Source: Glandiceps talaboti (taxonomy: Eukaryota > Hemichordata > Enteropneusta > Spengelidae). Taken from it: a DNA stretch of 64,000 nt. The DNA lies in NCBI RefSeq assembly GCF_964340395.1, contig NC_135557.1:7591709-7655708 (forward strand), written 5' to 3'. Numbering within the stretch: the first letter of the stretch is position 1; every line of letters begins with the position of its first letter. This document shows, one piece after another, positions 35,643 to 47,879 of the stretch. Made by a program: the position numbers and the translations under genes. The notes beneath the pieces were generated by a model. The model worked only from the letters and a program-made list of their open reading frames with translations, searched no databases and was not told the DNA's origin.

Positions 35643-37433
35643 ATGCATGATGCGCTTGGAGGGGACACACAGACACAACTTGACACCACTAAGACTGTCT
35701 TTGATGAGCTTGCTAGCCTAATAGACAGTGATGATGACACTACATCAAAAGCACTCCTAAGTAAAATCAAGAACACAATGTCTGATAGGCATATTGTAAA
35801 CAAAAACTATGTTGCTGAACTGGAAAAATGGCGTAGTAAGGTCCTACCTGACGTTGTTGATGACTGGCAAAATTTGAGTAAGCAGAAAAAGGCCTCTCTA
35901 ACCAACATCAATGACTTTTATTGTGGACTCCATTATGTAGTTGGTATGGCCGATTATGTGGAGTCCACAATGAAGGAAATTGATCAGTTAGAGGGTACTT
36001 CTCTTGGCATGGCCGCACTTCCAGAATTTAAAACATGGAATATTGGTAGTCAGTCCAGCGCCTACAGACTGATCAGGGATGTGTGTGAAACATTCTCTGG
36101 TGGAAGGAATTCGAACCAACAAGTCGGACAGCCAGAAACATTCCGCGCAGTTTTAGATGGCAAAAAGTGCTACTTACAAGACTTTGTTGGAAACAGGTTT
36201 AATATTTTGTTTGAAAATGCAAGTGCCGTCTATCACCATACGGCTGACCTGTTACATCTTCTTGACCAGTCTGAGAAATCCAACAAAATGTTGCGTGCCA
36301 TCAATGCTGATATCCGATGCAAGAACATTACCAGCACTGTTAGAGCTCTTGGCATTTTGGAGAGAGTCATAACATCACCCCTTTGGCAGTTACTGGACAG
36401 TAAAATGCATGTCCTTGATATGAACAGGTATTACTCCCTGCTTCGTGACAAGTTGTATGAGTGGAAGGATAACCCGGCAGATCTGCTTGTCCAGTCTACA
36501 TGTTTGTATCCAGATTTCCCCCCAGTAAAAGATGTGGTGTATTATAATTTGTTTCTGTCTGACTCAGAAGAAGAGGATGAGATGACAGAAATGGTACTAG
36601 GAGTTCTGTGTAGTGCTCTTTTGATTGTCACTGAAAGAATGCTCACTGACCACCTCCCAGGAGGGAAGCATACTTCAGTAACTGAAGTGAAACATCAAGA
36701 GACTACTAGTGTCCCCAAAACAAACATTTCAACCGAGCACAGCTTCGGTTGTCTTGACCGGCTTCTGAAAGAAAAGCCAAATGCATCCACCGTTGCTCTG
36801 GAGGGTTTAATTTTATTTACAAACAACAAAACAAACAAGTGGCTTAAAGACATGGACAGTGAGAAAAGAAGAGATGTAATCACCCTAGCTCGAAGAAGAG
36901 CACCAGAATTTGTTGACAACTATAAAACAAGAAAGAAGGCAATCAGAGAAGGCAGACTTCAGATATTGAAAGCAAAAGCCGGGGCAAGGGAAAAGAAACA
37001 GAAAAAACAACAGGACACAAGACAGGGTTTACTTGACAGAGTGACCCAGATTGGTGGACAGTGTAGATGTGATAAAGATATTGAAACCTTATTGACCGGA
37101 AAGACAGAAGGGAAGAAAAAAGAACTTTTAAAAGATCAAATCAATTTTTACAAAACTATAATACAAGTAAAGGGGGTACCGAAAGAACACTTTTTCTTCT
37201 CACAAAATGGAAAATGTCACAATACAGATGTTTTACGAGGTCACCTTTTACAAATAATTGAACACAACATAAAGAATACAACTACAGATAACTGTGAACA
37301 AATGGACACACATACTACAACAACAGAGGAAAGAAGACAGAAGTTACTAGACTTGAAGGAAAGACTGAAAGAGAGAGCATTACAACAAAGACTGAAACAT
37401 ACACAGCCACCGGCAAAAAAAAAGCGAAAGTAG
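35643..37433 (+). CDS. Open segment: C-terminal half of the transposase-like protein
   Basis: 596 codons, same frame as the preceding segment and separated only by the TGA. It holds TMSDRH, FYCGLHYVVGMAD, an acidic loop (SDSEEEDEM), STEHSFGCLDRLL, a basic coiled region and the PPAKKKRK tail. An ATG directly follows the TGA, so a separate protein is formally possible, but the family-like continuity argues for one protein. Confidence 0.65.
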   Translation: MHDALGGDTQTQLDTTKTVFDELASLIDSDDDTTSKALLSKIKNTMSDRHIVNKNYVAELEKWRSKVLPDVVDDWQNLSKQKKASLTNINDFYCGLHYVVGMADYVESTMKEIDQLEGTSLGMAALPEFKTWNIGSQSSAYRLIRDVCETFSGGRNSNQQVGQPETFRAVLDGKKCYLQDFVGNRFNILFENASAVYHHTADLLHLLDQSEKSNKMLRAINADIRCKNITSTVRALGILERVITSPLWQLLDSKMHVLDMNRYYSLLRDKLYEWKDNPADLLVQSTCLYPDFPPVKDVVYYNLFLSDSEEEDEMTEMVLGVLCSALLIVTERMLTDHLPGGKHTSVTEVKHQETTSVPKTNISTEHSFGCLDRLLKEKPNASTVALEGLILFTNNKTNKWLKDMDSEKRRDVITLARRRAPEFVDNYKTRKKAIREGRLQILKAKAGAREKKQKKQQDTRQGLLDRVTQIGGQCRCDKDIETLLTGKTEGKKKELLKDQINFYKTIIQVKGVPKEHFFFSQNGKCHNTDVLRGHLLQIIEHNIKNTTTDNCEQMDTHTTTTEERRQKLLDLKERLKERALQQRLKHTQPPAKKKRK

Positions 37434-37650
37434 AACATTTTTGTAGGCAAATGCATTGCTCAATCTTGAACTTATGAACTCAATCCAAAAATAGGAAAAC
37501 TCTGGATTAATTAAATTTGGCAAATAATGACATTCTGTAATAACGCATACAACAGTAGATAATCCGGCTGGTTTTCCGATGACAAATGGTACATGTATAG
37601 TCATGAATGGAAACGTATATAAATCTGCCAAATTTATTTACTTTGTTATT

Positions 37651-38200
37651 TAAGTATAGGTACAGAATTTCCACCTACTGTAGAGAACTGTTCTCACTCA
37701 TATCCAGAGTTGTAACTACTTGTTTAACAGTTATGGAAAGTTTGAATGCATAGTTCTGGAGTTATTCTCCCGCGAAATTGTGAAAATGTTTATATCGTGG
37801 ACACCTATGTTGAACTGACAAATTTAATTTTCATGTGATTTCTGTATAAGTAAATAATATTTTCCACCTGCTGTACAGAACTGCTCTCATTCTTATTCAG
37901 AGGTACCTACTTGTTTAACACATGTGGAAAGTTTCAATGATTTTGGATGTACAGTTCTGGAGTTATTATCCTGCGAAATTGTGAAAATGTTGAGAAACGG
38001 CATATCTTGATAAACTAGAAATTTCAATTTTGGATGACGTTTGAATAACTAGCTGTCCAATTTCAAAGCACTATATAGTGTTTTTACTTATTATATAGCT
38101 ATAAATATTGGTGCTGCACACCTGTATCAAATTTCATTCAATTCTGTAACATGTAACTGGAGTTATGAACATTTGAAATTGTCAAAATGTCCAAAAACTC
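37651..38200. repeat. Three degenerate copies of a ~190-bp repeat
   Basis: Copies near 37651-37795, 37841-37990 and, more diverged, 38090-38195 share GTGGAAAGTTT-like, TTCTGGAGTTATT and CGAAATTGTGAAAATG. Starts about 220 bp past the stop of the transposase-like gene; may be its 3' UTR or flank. Confidence 0.65.
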
Positions 38201-38209
38201 AACCATATT

Positions 38210-41200
38210 GCGCGGTGCCGGCCATTTTGTGAATTTATGTGAAGAAATATTTTGCAGTTTCACTCATTTTTAACCACATGACATTCGTTAAAATATGAGT
38301 TAATCATATCTCATTTATTATTTTCCTGCAAATATAGACACTATTGATTTAAATATATAGTTTTTATAGTCTTACACACCTGGAAACTACTCAACCAGGC
38401 CCTTGAAACTGGTGGAAAACTAAAATTTTCAGATATTTGCATAATTTGTTGAAAATGTCTAAACAATTCGGTACTTTTCAGGGAATAAAATTGCTGTAAC
38501 TTTTGAAAGGTTCATGCGATTTTCAAAATTTTTGTTTTGTTTTTGTCCTTTTACTTTCCTCTTTCCAAATAATGAACAATAATAGTCATAGCATCAACTC
38601 AAAAAAATGACTTGGCATCCTCGTACTGCTACATAGTTGCACCCTTGTCTAAATACGTACTTCAAAAGCTACAAAATTAAAATAGGTCGGGGTTATGTTG
38701 TGACTACTGAATACATACAGGGAGTATGATCAGATTGCAGATCAATTTTGAGTTTGTGCTGGTCGTCGATCTGTTCGTCGTCCATTCTCTACGCCTAGAT
38801 AATTTCAATGTACCATGAAATAGATGGATCTAGCTCGTGATCGATCTACAAAAGCAACAGAAGATGTGGTTAATTTTACATTACGGCTAAACTCTGAATG
38901 GAATGGGTACATTTTCAGTTTAGATGCATGATGGACTGTACGTTTATCCTAGAAAACTAGACATGTTTATACCGGGGAGTGATAGTTCTTCTTTCACTGG
39001 GGATGCGCATACACATGCGCAGAACTCCAAAATAACCGAGGCGCGTTCTACTTTAAGTAAATCATCAACTCAAAGCGCGCGTGATAGGAATCCTCACATA
39101 AATAACAATTTCAATAAAATGGCTACGTATTAGAAAAGTTGCATTTTTAAAAACAAATCGTCAAAAATCAAAAGGAGGGGAGCTGTCACCCCCCTCCCTC
39201 CCTCCCTCCCCCAGGCTAAGGTACTGGGATCAGTGTCAGTCTAATGAACATACACACTAAATATAGTAAAATTGTAAGCGGTTTTATCAAGGTGAAAACT
39301 TTCGGCCAAATATGCAAATTATGTTTGACCATATAAAATTGTTTGAAAACATAACATAAATCCTCTAAGAGGTCATTTTTCCACAGGAATACACTCCAAG
39401 TAACAAAGAAATCTGACAACTGGTTTAGAAGTTGAAGATTACAAAAAAATGAAGGACTAGACGTGGAACGTGTAACGCGAAGGGCGTCGACAGACAAGCC
39501 ACTTTAATATCCCAATAAAGATCTGTTCGGTAGTCACTAACAACGAACCTTAAATCCCAGTATGAAAGGGAATATGATAAAGACGAGACTTTTACCAAAC
39601 CGTATAGGTACATAAGGAACGGTAACATTACTATATGAATATAGTTATATCCATATTGTCTAATGTGGTCGCCAGCTTTACTTGCTAAAACCCTTGCAGA
39701 CTCAACGTGTCTTAATTAACCCTAAACAAGTGATATATAAATCTATAATCAAACTTGTAAGCTTATACACTGAAACTAACAGAAACAAACCTATAGGCAT
39801 AACTTCTCAACGAATCAGTCCGACAAGTTGATAAGGGCGAGATCAATAGTTAAATGTGAGATAACAAACTAAATTTTTATACTTAGACCCCTTCTAAATA
39901 AATTTGATAATTGCTTCAAACCGTACAATAGATTTCAAATCAGTATGTATTAGTATACAGTGCTATGAATATAAAGCCAGTACATGTATGTAGTGAGTAA
40001 AGAATAGGTCTTTTGTTGACACTTTACTTACAGTTTATTTTAGTGCCATGCATTTATTATAGCAAAAGATCTTCTATTTCTCAATTTGTCATTTTTAAAG
40101 AAATATTTGTATTTGGGGGTACAGCACATCCATTAAAAGTAAAATCGATTTTGTAGCATCACAACTAAAATATCTCAACAAACCCACCACACCCAAAAGA
40201 AAATGAAATTCAATTTAGTTTTTTAAGCATACATTGAAACTATTGTACTCCACTAACTATATGATGTTTTCATGTCAAACCAATTATATAGATTTCCTAC
40301 AAATGAAAGAAACTCACCATGAAGTAAGTTTGAATTAAAAATATATATTGGATTAATGGAGCATCTGGGCGATTAGAATACACTACCCGCTGTGTGAGTA
40401 TACCTATTACATAATACGGTTTACGGTGCTACTGCTGCTGATGACGATCGATGGTGGAGGTGGTGGTGGTGGTGGTGGTGGTGGTGGTGGTGGTGGTGTT
40501 GGTGGTAATTGTGGGTGATGTATTGCAAAGTTTATTGTAATATTAGCGGTGTGTAAGAAGGGTGTAGCAGTAACATCCTTTAAATGAAGACAAATTCTAA
40601 TTCTTGATACATTCGTAGTTTATCATAATTAAGCTGGAATGTATGTTTGTAATTTCTCTCCTACCAATTTGTCGTCACGTTTGATAGTACAAAAGATTCA
40701 CTCTTGGTAGTGACGGAGTCCGAATGTTTTTATGTCTCTCTTTCTAGCATTATCTTTAACACGGAACAATTGCCTTCATATAGTTCAGTTGCTGATTTAA
40801 AGAAAAAAATCCACCGATAGCGGCAATTAAAAAAATGCTTCCTGTGTTACACATTGCGTACGGTCAATGAATCGATGCGGATACTGAATTTTTTTTTCAA
40901 TAAGAAGTTCATTAAATGACAACAGCTGACACTGGATTATTTTGTTTCGGTGTTTGTATTGTTGTATACGTATAGACTGATGCCCAATTTTGTGTAATCT
41001 TCAACGCAGGAATATGGGCTTCGAACACAAATGAGTAAACTGTCTTTTCACAGTGGCAAGCAATAGTAAGCAAAGCCCAAGTATTTGATACTCAATTTAA
41101 TGACAATGCATCACTGCACTCAACAAAATCTAGACTATGATAGTCTCTTGTGACTGCTACTTCACTCGGATTTTCTTCTACTTTCAAACTGTCTTTTAAT

Positions 41201-41280
41201 GAACGGACATCATAATCGAGATTTAAAACATTTCACCAAACGAAATATATTGTCATATTATTTAGAGTGACTTACCTGCT
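38210..41280. other. AT-rich intergenic stretch, no gene recognised
   Basis: Small frames (38924-39133 plus; 39216-39628 minus) carry no motif. A CCCTCC run lies at 39190-39211. Confidence 0.45.
40452..40506. repeat. (GGT)n microsatellite
   Basis: About 18 GGT units. Confidence 0.95.
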
Positions 41281-41283
41281 GTT

Positions 41284-41682
41284 TCAAAGTTTCCAATCTT
41301 CAAACAAGTCGGGGCTGAGTAAACTTTTCTCTGTGCCAGGGCATTTATAGTTTATATTTCCCATCATCCCTTTCGACATGTTATCGAAGTAAAGTGCTGT
41401 TCCATCTTTTAAATAACACCCTGGACACTTTGGAATGAAGACTCTTGTAAATGATTTTATGAACAACAAATTCAAAGACAAAACATTTAATGAACATAGT
41501 TTCTCTTCCCATTTCTTAGCACTACTTAGGATTTTTGATAAATATACAAATTCACCTGACATAATAATTACGATCGTTGGTGTTAGATTGTTCTTATTCA
41601 GTACAGAGGGATAACAATACTGCTTCGAATTGCTTCGTAATATTTCATATCGAAAGTAAAGCCTATGGTTTGACAGGCACAT
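41284..41682 (-). CDS. Candidate exon, unknown Cys-containing protein
   Basis: Minus-strand frame whose last third looks protein-like (CPGCYLKDGTALYFDNMSKG, then YKCPG and SPDLFEDWKL). A GTAAGT donor follows the TGA by eight bases, so either the frame ends here or the exon is read in another frame. The first two thirds look random and no acceptor is evident. No family recognised. Confidence 0.25.
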   Translation of the reverse strand: MCLSNHRLYFRYEILRSNSKQYCYPSVLNKNNLTPTIVIIMSGEFVYLSKILSSAKKWEEKLCSLNVLSLNLLFIKSFTRVFIPKCPGCYLKDGTALYFDNMSKGMMGNINYKCPGTEKSLLSPDLFEDWKL

Positions 41683-41828
41683 TTCACTCCCATTTTAATC
41701 CACTGTGCCTGTTTTGACATGCATTTGTTCTGATCGAGTCCCAACATGACTAAAACAAAATGACTGAAGTCGCTCTTTTTCTTGTGAAGCCATCATTAAC
41801 CACAATGTATGTATTATTATAGTTACGA

Positions 41829-41953
41829 TGCATGTATGTATGTATGTATGTATGTATGTATGTATGTATGTATGTATGTATGTATGTATGTATGTATGTA
41901 TGTATGTATGTGTGTGTGTATGTATGTATGTATGTATGTATGTATATATGCAA
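41829..41953. repeat. (ATGT)n microsatellite
   Basis: ATGT run with one GTGTGTG interruption at the head of the composite array. Confidence 0.95.
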
Positions 41954-42160
41954 GTATATATGTATGTGTACCTACCTATACAATGTGTCTGCCATCATTA
42001 ACCAGAATGTGTATAATATTACGTTCAATTCAAATGTATATACAATATTCAACCTTGTTCACATTATTTCATATTGAAATTACAAATAAGAGGGATCTTT
42101 TACAGGTTTTCTGATTGTAATTTGTAACCATGGTGTTACATTCTTCTTGTCCAATAAACA

Positions 42161-42304
42161 GGAGTAGTAGTAGTAGTAGTAGTAGTGGTGGTAGTGGTAA
42201 TGGTAGTGGTAGTAGTAGGAGTAGTGGTAGTGGTAGTGGTAGTAGTAGTAGTAGTAGAAGTAGTGATTGTATTGTAGTGGTAGTGGTAGTAGTGGTGGTG
42301 GTGC

Positions 42305-42343
<39 letters not shown>

Positions 42344-42451
42344 TGGTAGTAGTAGTAGTAGTCATCGACGTCGTCGTCGTAGTAGTAGTACGCAGTGAAA
42401 TTATTTTTAACACATTTTTTAGTGGTAGTGGTAGTGGTGGTAGTAGTAGTG

Positions 42452-42490
<39 letters not shown>

Positions 42491-42556
42491 CGCAGTAAAT
42501 TTATTTTAAACACATTTTTAGTGGTAGTGGTAGTGGTAGTAGTAGTAGTGGTGGTG
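42161..42556. repeat. (GTA)n/(GTG) array
   Basis: GTA run with GTG variants, split by two related unique inserts (TACGCAGTRAAWTTATTTT-like at 42388 and 42488), showing internal duplication. Confidence 0.95.
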
Positions 42557-44230
42557 GTGTTAGTAATAGTAGTTTTCCACCTGGTTCTTTTAAGCCTCGG
42601 AGAACTTACATACAATTCAAAAGAAGACAATATAACTATTGAGTTAGCGAAGCAATTAACAAGACAAGAAAATGAAAAATGAAAACCATCCAGTTAAACC
42701 ATTCTGGAATTCATCTATACTTTAAAAAATATAATGTATGTATGTATTCCTAAAATAACTATACAACTTTGAATAGCCTTATAACGAACCTGTCAGTTTC
42801 TTCAGCCTGGGGGAGGGGTAGGGCAGTGTACACACATACATATATACACACGAGAACATGTACACCTCATAAACTATGTAAGATGATTACCATTACCAAA
42901 CATTGAAGTTCTGCTTGACCACAAACTGTAATATAAATGAAGGATTGATTGATTGAAAAACAGCAAAGCATCTACATGATATGTTATGTAACTAGTGTAG
43001 TAGCCTAGTAATACATGTATATATGTATATGTATGTGTTTGTCTGTGTGTGTATGTGTGTGTATGTGTAAGAAACAGTGACAATAACATATATTTCTACT
43101 TGCCACATTTAAAATAAGGGCATATGCCACTGTAGAAAAGTAGTTTTTCCATCACAATCGGAAACAAAATGACCCCCCCCATCCACAATTTTCGAAATAG
43201 CATGACCCCCTACTGCCGATTTCAAAAAACCGGGTGACCTTCCCCATCAATCCACCGACCCCCACCTCCCCCCCACCCCCGACCCCACCCTCTCCCCCAC
43301 ATCCGGCCGAAAAAAACTGACAGGTCAATAATATGCCAGGTAAAATGAACTGACTTTACGGCTATATTATGTCGGGAACATGCATCACTTCTTACATATT
43401 CATCACCATTCTGTATATGTAGCTACAAATAGACATACATTCGTTGTAAACGTGTCTCACCAAGACAGCATTAGATAAGAATTGAATCCTTTGCTCTTTT
43501 GACACCACATTTTACTATCGTCAGTACACAGTTTGTGATAAAAATGTTAATGTTTTAATGTTTTAAATATCTACTTCTACATGCCAAACTACGAGATACA
43601 TTTGAGGTGCTAAACTGAACATGTCTGACTTCACAAGTTACAATATCTATGCATACGTAACTATACAGTGTATATGTACCTATCTATGCAATGTACGTGT
43701 GCCAATCTATACAACGAATGTGTACCTATCTAAACAATATACATATACCAATCTATACTATGTATATGTACATAATTATACAATATATATATGTACTTAT
43801 CTATACAGTATATGTACGTATCTATACAATGTATATGTAGCGATCTATAGAGTGTATGTGTTCCTATGTATACAATACATATGTACCCATAGCCATTGTA
43901 TGTGTACCCATGTAAACAGTGTATATTTACCTATCTATACAACGGATGTGTACTTATCCATGAAGTGTATGTCTACCTATCTGTACAATGTATGTGTACT
44001 TATCTATATACAACGTGTACATTCCTATCTATACATTGTATGTGTACCTAACTATACAATGTGTCTGCCATCATTAACCACAATGTGTATATTATTACGT
44101 TCAATTGAAATGTATATACAGTCTTCAACCTTGTTCACATTATTTCATATTCAAATTACAAATAACCTTTTACAGGTTTTCCAATTGTAAATTGTAACCA
44201 TGATGTTACATTCTTCTTGTCCACTAAACA

Positions 44231-44260
44231 GTAGTAGTAGTAGTAGTTGTGGTGGTGGTG

Positions 44261-44304
<44 letters not shown>

Positions 44305-44357
44305 CATCGTCGTCGTCGTCGTCGTCGTCGTCATCGTAGTAGTAGTAGTAGTAGTAT
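44231..44357. repeat. (GTA)n/(GTC)n array
   Basis: GTA run with an internal GTC/CGT block at 44304-44333. Confidence 0.95.
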
Positions 44358-44638
44358 GCAGTGAAATTATTACATACCATTCAAAACAAGACAGTATAAA
44401 TACTGAGGTTGCGAAGCAATTAACGAGACAAGAAAATGAAATATGAAAACCATCCAGTTACACCATTCTGGAATGTATCTATACTTACAAAACTCCCCAC
44501 CCCGGACCCCACCCTCCCGAACACACGGCCGAAAAAAAACTGACAGGTCAATAATATGCAACGTAAAATGAACTGACTTTACGGCTATATTATGTCGGGA
44601 ACATGCATCACTTCTTACATATTCATCACCATTCTGTA

Positions 44639-44721
44639 TATCGTCGCGTCAGTGCAGTAAGGTCGTATCTGCCTATACAATTGCATTGCAGATACGACCT
44701 CACTGCACTGACGCGACGATA
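44639..44721. mobile_element. 79-bp hairpin MITE with TA target-site duplication
   Basis: Insert 44641-44719 has 32-bp terminal inverted repeats (44641-44672 and 44688-44719, one mismatch; ends TCGTCGCGTCAGTGCAG and CTGCACTGACGCGACGA) around a 15-bp loop, flanked by TA on both sides. The sister unit at about 43411-43426 reads CTGTATATGTAGCTAC without the insert, which proves insertion at TA, as for Tc1/mariner-type transposases. Too short to encode anything. Confidence 0.9.
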
Positions 44722-45349
44722 TGTAGCTACAAATAGACATACATCCGTTGTAAACATGTCTCACCAAGACAGCATTAGATAAGTATTGAATCCTTTGCTC
44801 TTTTGACTCCACATTTCACTATCGTCAGTACACAGTTTGGTTAAGCTAATAAAAATGTTAATGTTTTAAATGTCTACTTCTACATGCCAAACTGCAAGAT
44901 ATTTTTGAGGTGTTAAACTGAACATGTCTGACTTCACAAGTTGCAAAATCTATGCATACGTAACTATACGTAATCTATGCAATTAACGTGTACCAATCTA
45001 TACAACGTATGTGCACCTATCTAAACAATATACATATACCAATAGATACTATGTATATGTACATAATTATACCATGTATGTGTACTTAGCTATACAATAT
45101 GTGTAGAGATATATAGAGTGTATGTGTTCCTATGTTTAAAATACATATGTACCCATAGCCATTGTATGTGTACCTATGTAAACAGTGTATATTTACTTAT
45201 ATATACAACGGATGTGTACTTATCCATGGAGTATATGTCTACCTATCTGTACAATGTATGTGTACTTATCTATATACAACGTGTACATTCCTATCTATAC
45301 AGTATATGTGTACCCATCGGTACAAATTACGTGTACCCATGTATACAAT

Positions 45350-45476
45350 GTATGTATGTATGTATGTATGTATGTATGTATGTATGTATGTATGTATGTA
45401 TGTATGTACGTATGTACGTATGTACGTATGTATGTATGTATGTATGTATGTATGTATGTATGTATGTATGTATTTA
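45350..45476. repeat. (ATGT)n microsatellite
   Basis: ATGT run with three ACGT variants. Confidence 0.95.
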
Positions 45477-45695
45477 TACAAGTATATATGTATGTGTACC
45501 TACCTATACAATGTGTCTGCCTTCATTAACCACAATGTGTATAATATTATGTTTAATTGAAGTGTATATACAATCTTCAACCTTGTTCACAGTATTTCAT
45601 ATTCAAATTACAAATGAAGCGGAGACCTTTTTACAGGTTTTCCGATTGTAAATTGTAACCATGATGTTACATTATTCTTCTTGTCCAGTAAACAG

Positions 45696-45696
<1 letters not shown>

Positions 45697-45749
<53 letters not shown>

Positions 45750-45802
45750 CAGTGGTAGTGGTAGTGGTAGTACTAGTGGTGGTAGTAGTGGTAGTGGTAG
45801 TG

Positions 45803-45845
<43 letters not shown>

Positions 45846-45949
45846 AAGTAGTGGTGGCAGTGGTAGTGGTAGTATTAGTAGTGGTAGTAGTAGTGGTGGT
45901 GGTAGTAGTAATAGTAGTAGTAATAGTAGTCGTTGTCATAGTAGTAGTG

Positions 45950-45981
<32 letters not shown>
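45697..45981. repeat. (GTA)n/(GTG) array
   Basis: GTA run with GTG, GCA and AAT variants in the third unit. Confidence 0.95.
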
Positions 45982-45982
<1 letters not shown>

Positions 45983-46466
45983 CACAATGAAATTATTTTT
46001 AACAAATGGTAGCAAGGAAATAACAACAGCTGTTTTCCACATGGTTCCTTTAAGCCTCGGAGAACTTACATACCAATCAGAAGAATACAATATAAATACT
46101 GAGGTAGCGAAGCTATTAACAAGATAAGAAAATGAAAAATGAAAACCATCCAGTTAAACCATTCTGGAATTCATCTATACTTACAAAATTAATGTATGTA
46201 TGTATTCCTAAAACAACTATACAACTTTGAATAGCCCTATAAGGGACCTGTCAGTTTCTTCAGCCAGGGGGTTGGGGTAGGGCAGTGTACACATATACAT
46301 ATATACATACGGGAACATTTACACCTCATAAACTATGTATGAAGATTACCATTACCAAACATTGAAGTTCTGCTTGACCACAAACTGTAATATAAGTGAA
46401 GGATTGATTGTGGAACAGCCAAACATCTACATGACATGTTATGTAACTAGTGTGGTAGCTTATTAT

Positions 46467-46640
<174 letters not shown>

Positions 46641-47879
46641 AAACAGTGACAATAACATATATTTCTACATACCACATGGTATATGCCACTGCAGAAAAGT
46701 TTTTTTCCATCACAATCCAAAACAAAATGACCCCCCTCCCCCTCCACAATTTTCGAAATAGCATGACCCCCGCCCTACTGCCGATTTCGAAAACCGGGTG
46801 ACTTCCCCCATTAATCCACCGACTCACAACCCACCCGCGACCCCCCCCCCCCCCCCCACGCGCACACACACACCCGGCCGAAAAAAACTTGACAGGTCAA
46901 CAACATGCCACGCAAAATGAACTGACTTTACGGCTACATTATGTCGAGAACACCCATTCCTTCTTATGTATTCATCACCATTCTGTATACTAGTATGTAG
47001 CTACAAATAGACATACATTCGTTGTAAACGTGTCTCACCAAGACACCAGCATTAGATAAGAATTGAATCCTTTGCTCTTTTGACACCACATTTCACTATC
47101 GTCAGTACACAGTTTGAGTAATCTAATAAAAATGTTAATGTTTAAATGTCTACTTCTACATGCCAAACTGCAAGATATATTTGAGGTGCTAAACTGAACA
47201 TGTCTGACTTCACAAGTTATAAAATATATGCATACGTAACTATACAGTGTATATGTACCTATCTATGCAATGTATGTGTACCAATCTATACAATGTATGT
47301 GTACCTATCTAAACAATATACATATACCAATCAATACTGTGTATGTGTACATATTTATATCGTGTTTGTGTACTTTTCTATACCGTATGTGTACCTAACT
47401 ATACAATGTATATGTAGCGATCTATACAGTGTATGTGTACATATATCCATTGTATGTGTACCTATGTAAAAATTGTATATTTACCTATCTATACAACGGA
47501 TGTGTACTTATCCATGCAGTGTATGTCTACCTATTTGTACAATGTATGTGTATTTATCTATATACAACGTGTACATGCATATCTATACAGCATATGTCTA
47601 CCTATCTATACAATTATCGTGTACCCATGTATAGAATGTATGTATGTATGTATGTATGTATGTATGTATGTATGTGTGTCTACATGTATATATGTATGTG
47701 TACCTATCTACACAGTGTATTTGTACCTACCTATATAGTGTGTCTGCCTATCTATACAGTGTGTTTACCTACCTATCTATATAATGTATGTGTCCCTATT
47801 TTTACAATATGTCTATAGTGTGAGACCATTAAATTCATTCAATAGTGTACACCGGTTTACAAATGAACACTCTCGTCCG

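Larger units (their letters stand above)
33114..37433 (+). pseudogene. Coiled-coil, transposase-like protein gene (frame broken twice)
   Basis: Exon 1 ends at 33130 (donor GTGAGT) and is probably UTR. Exon 2 is 33306-33421 with start ATG 33328 (AAAATGG), phase 1; exon 3 runs from 33942 to stop TAG at 37431-37433. The protein would be about 1,190 residues: N-terminal helical region, long coiled coil (about 34690-35300), then a region with MFDGTS (Asp codon 35568-35570), TMSDRH (Asp 35784-35786), YCGLH, and STEHSFGCLDRLLKEKPNAS (Glu 36735-36737), and a basic tail PPAKKKRK, likely a nuclear signal. The D, D, E order with S-E-x-x-F suggests an RNase-H-fold (hAT-like) transposase; this is inference. 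Lesions: one extra base in an A run near 34403-34406, and TGA at 35640-35642. I recall relatives of unknown function in marine invertebrates. Confidence 0.6.

Noticed and set aside
42069-42682. Poly-Val, poly-Ser and poly-Thr frames, also at 44249-44446 and 45661-46026
   Set aside because: Translation of GTA/GTG triplet arrays, open in most frames; no coding signal outside the repeat.
43621-44190. 189-codon frame rich in Tyr, Val and Cys, with relatives at 45118-45651 and 47200-47818
   Set aside because: Product of the 23-bp minisatellite; each unit differs in frame and composition tracks the repeat.
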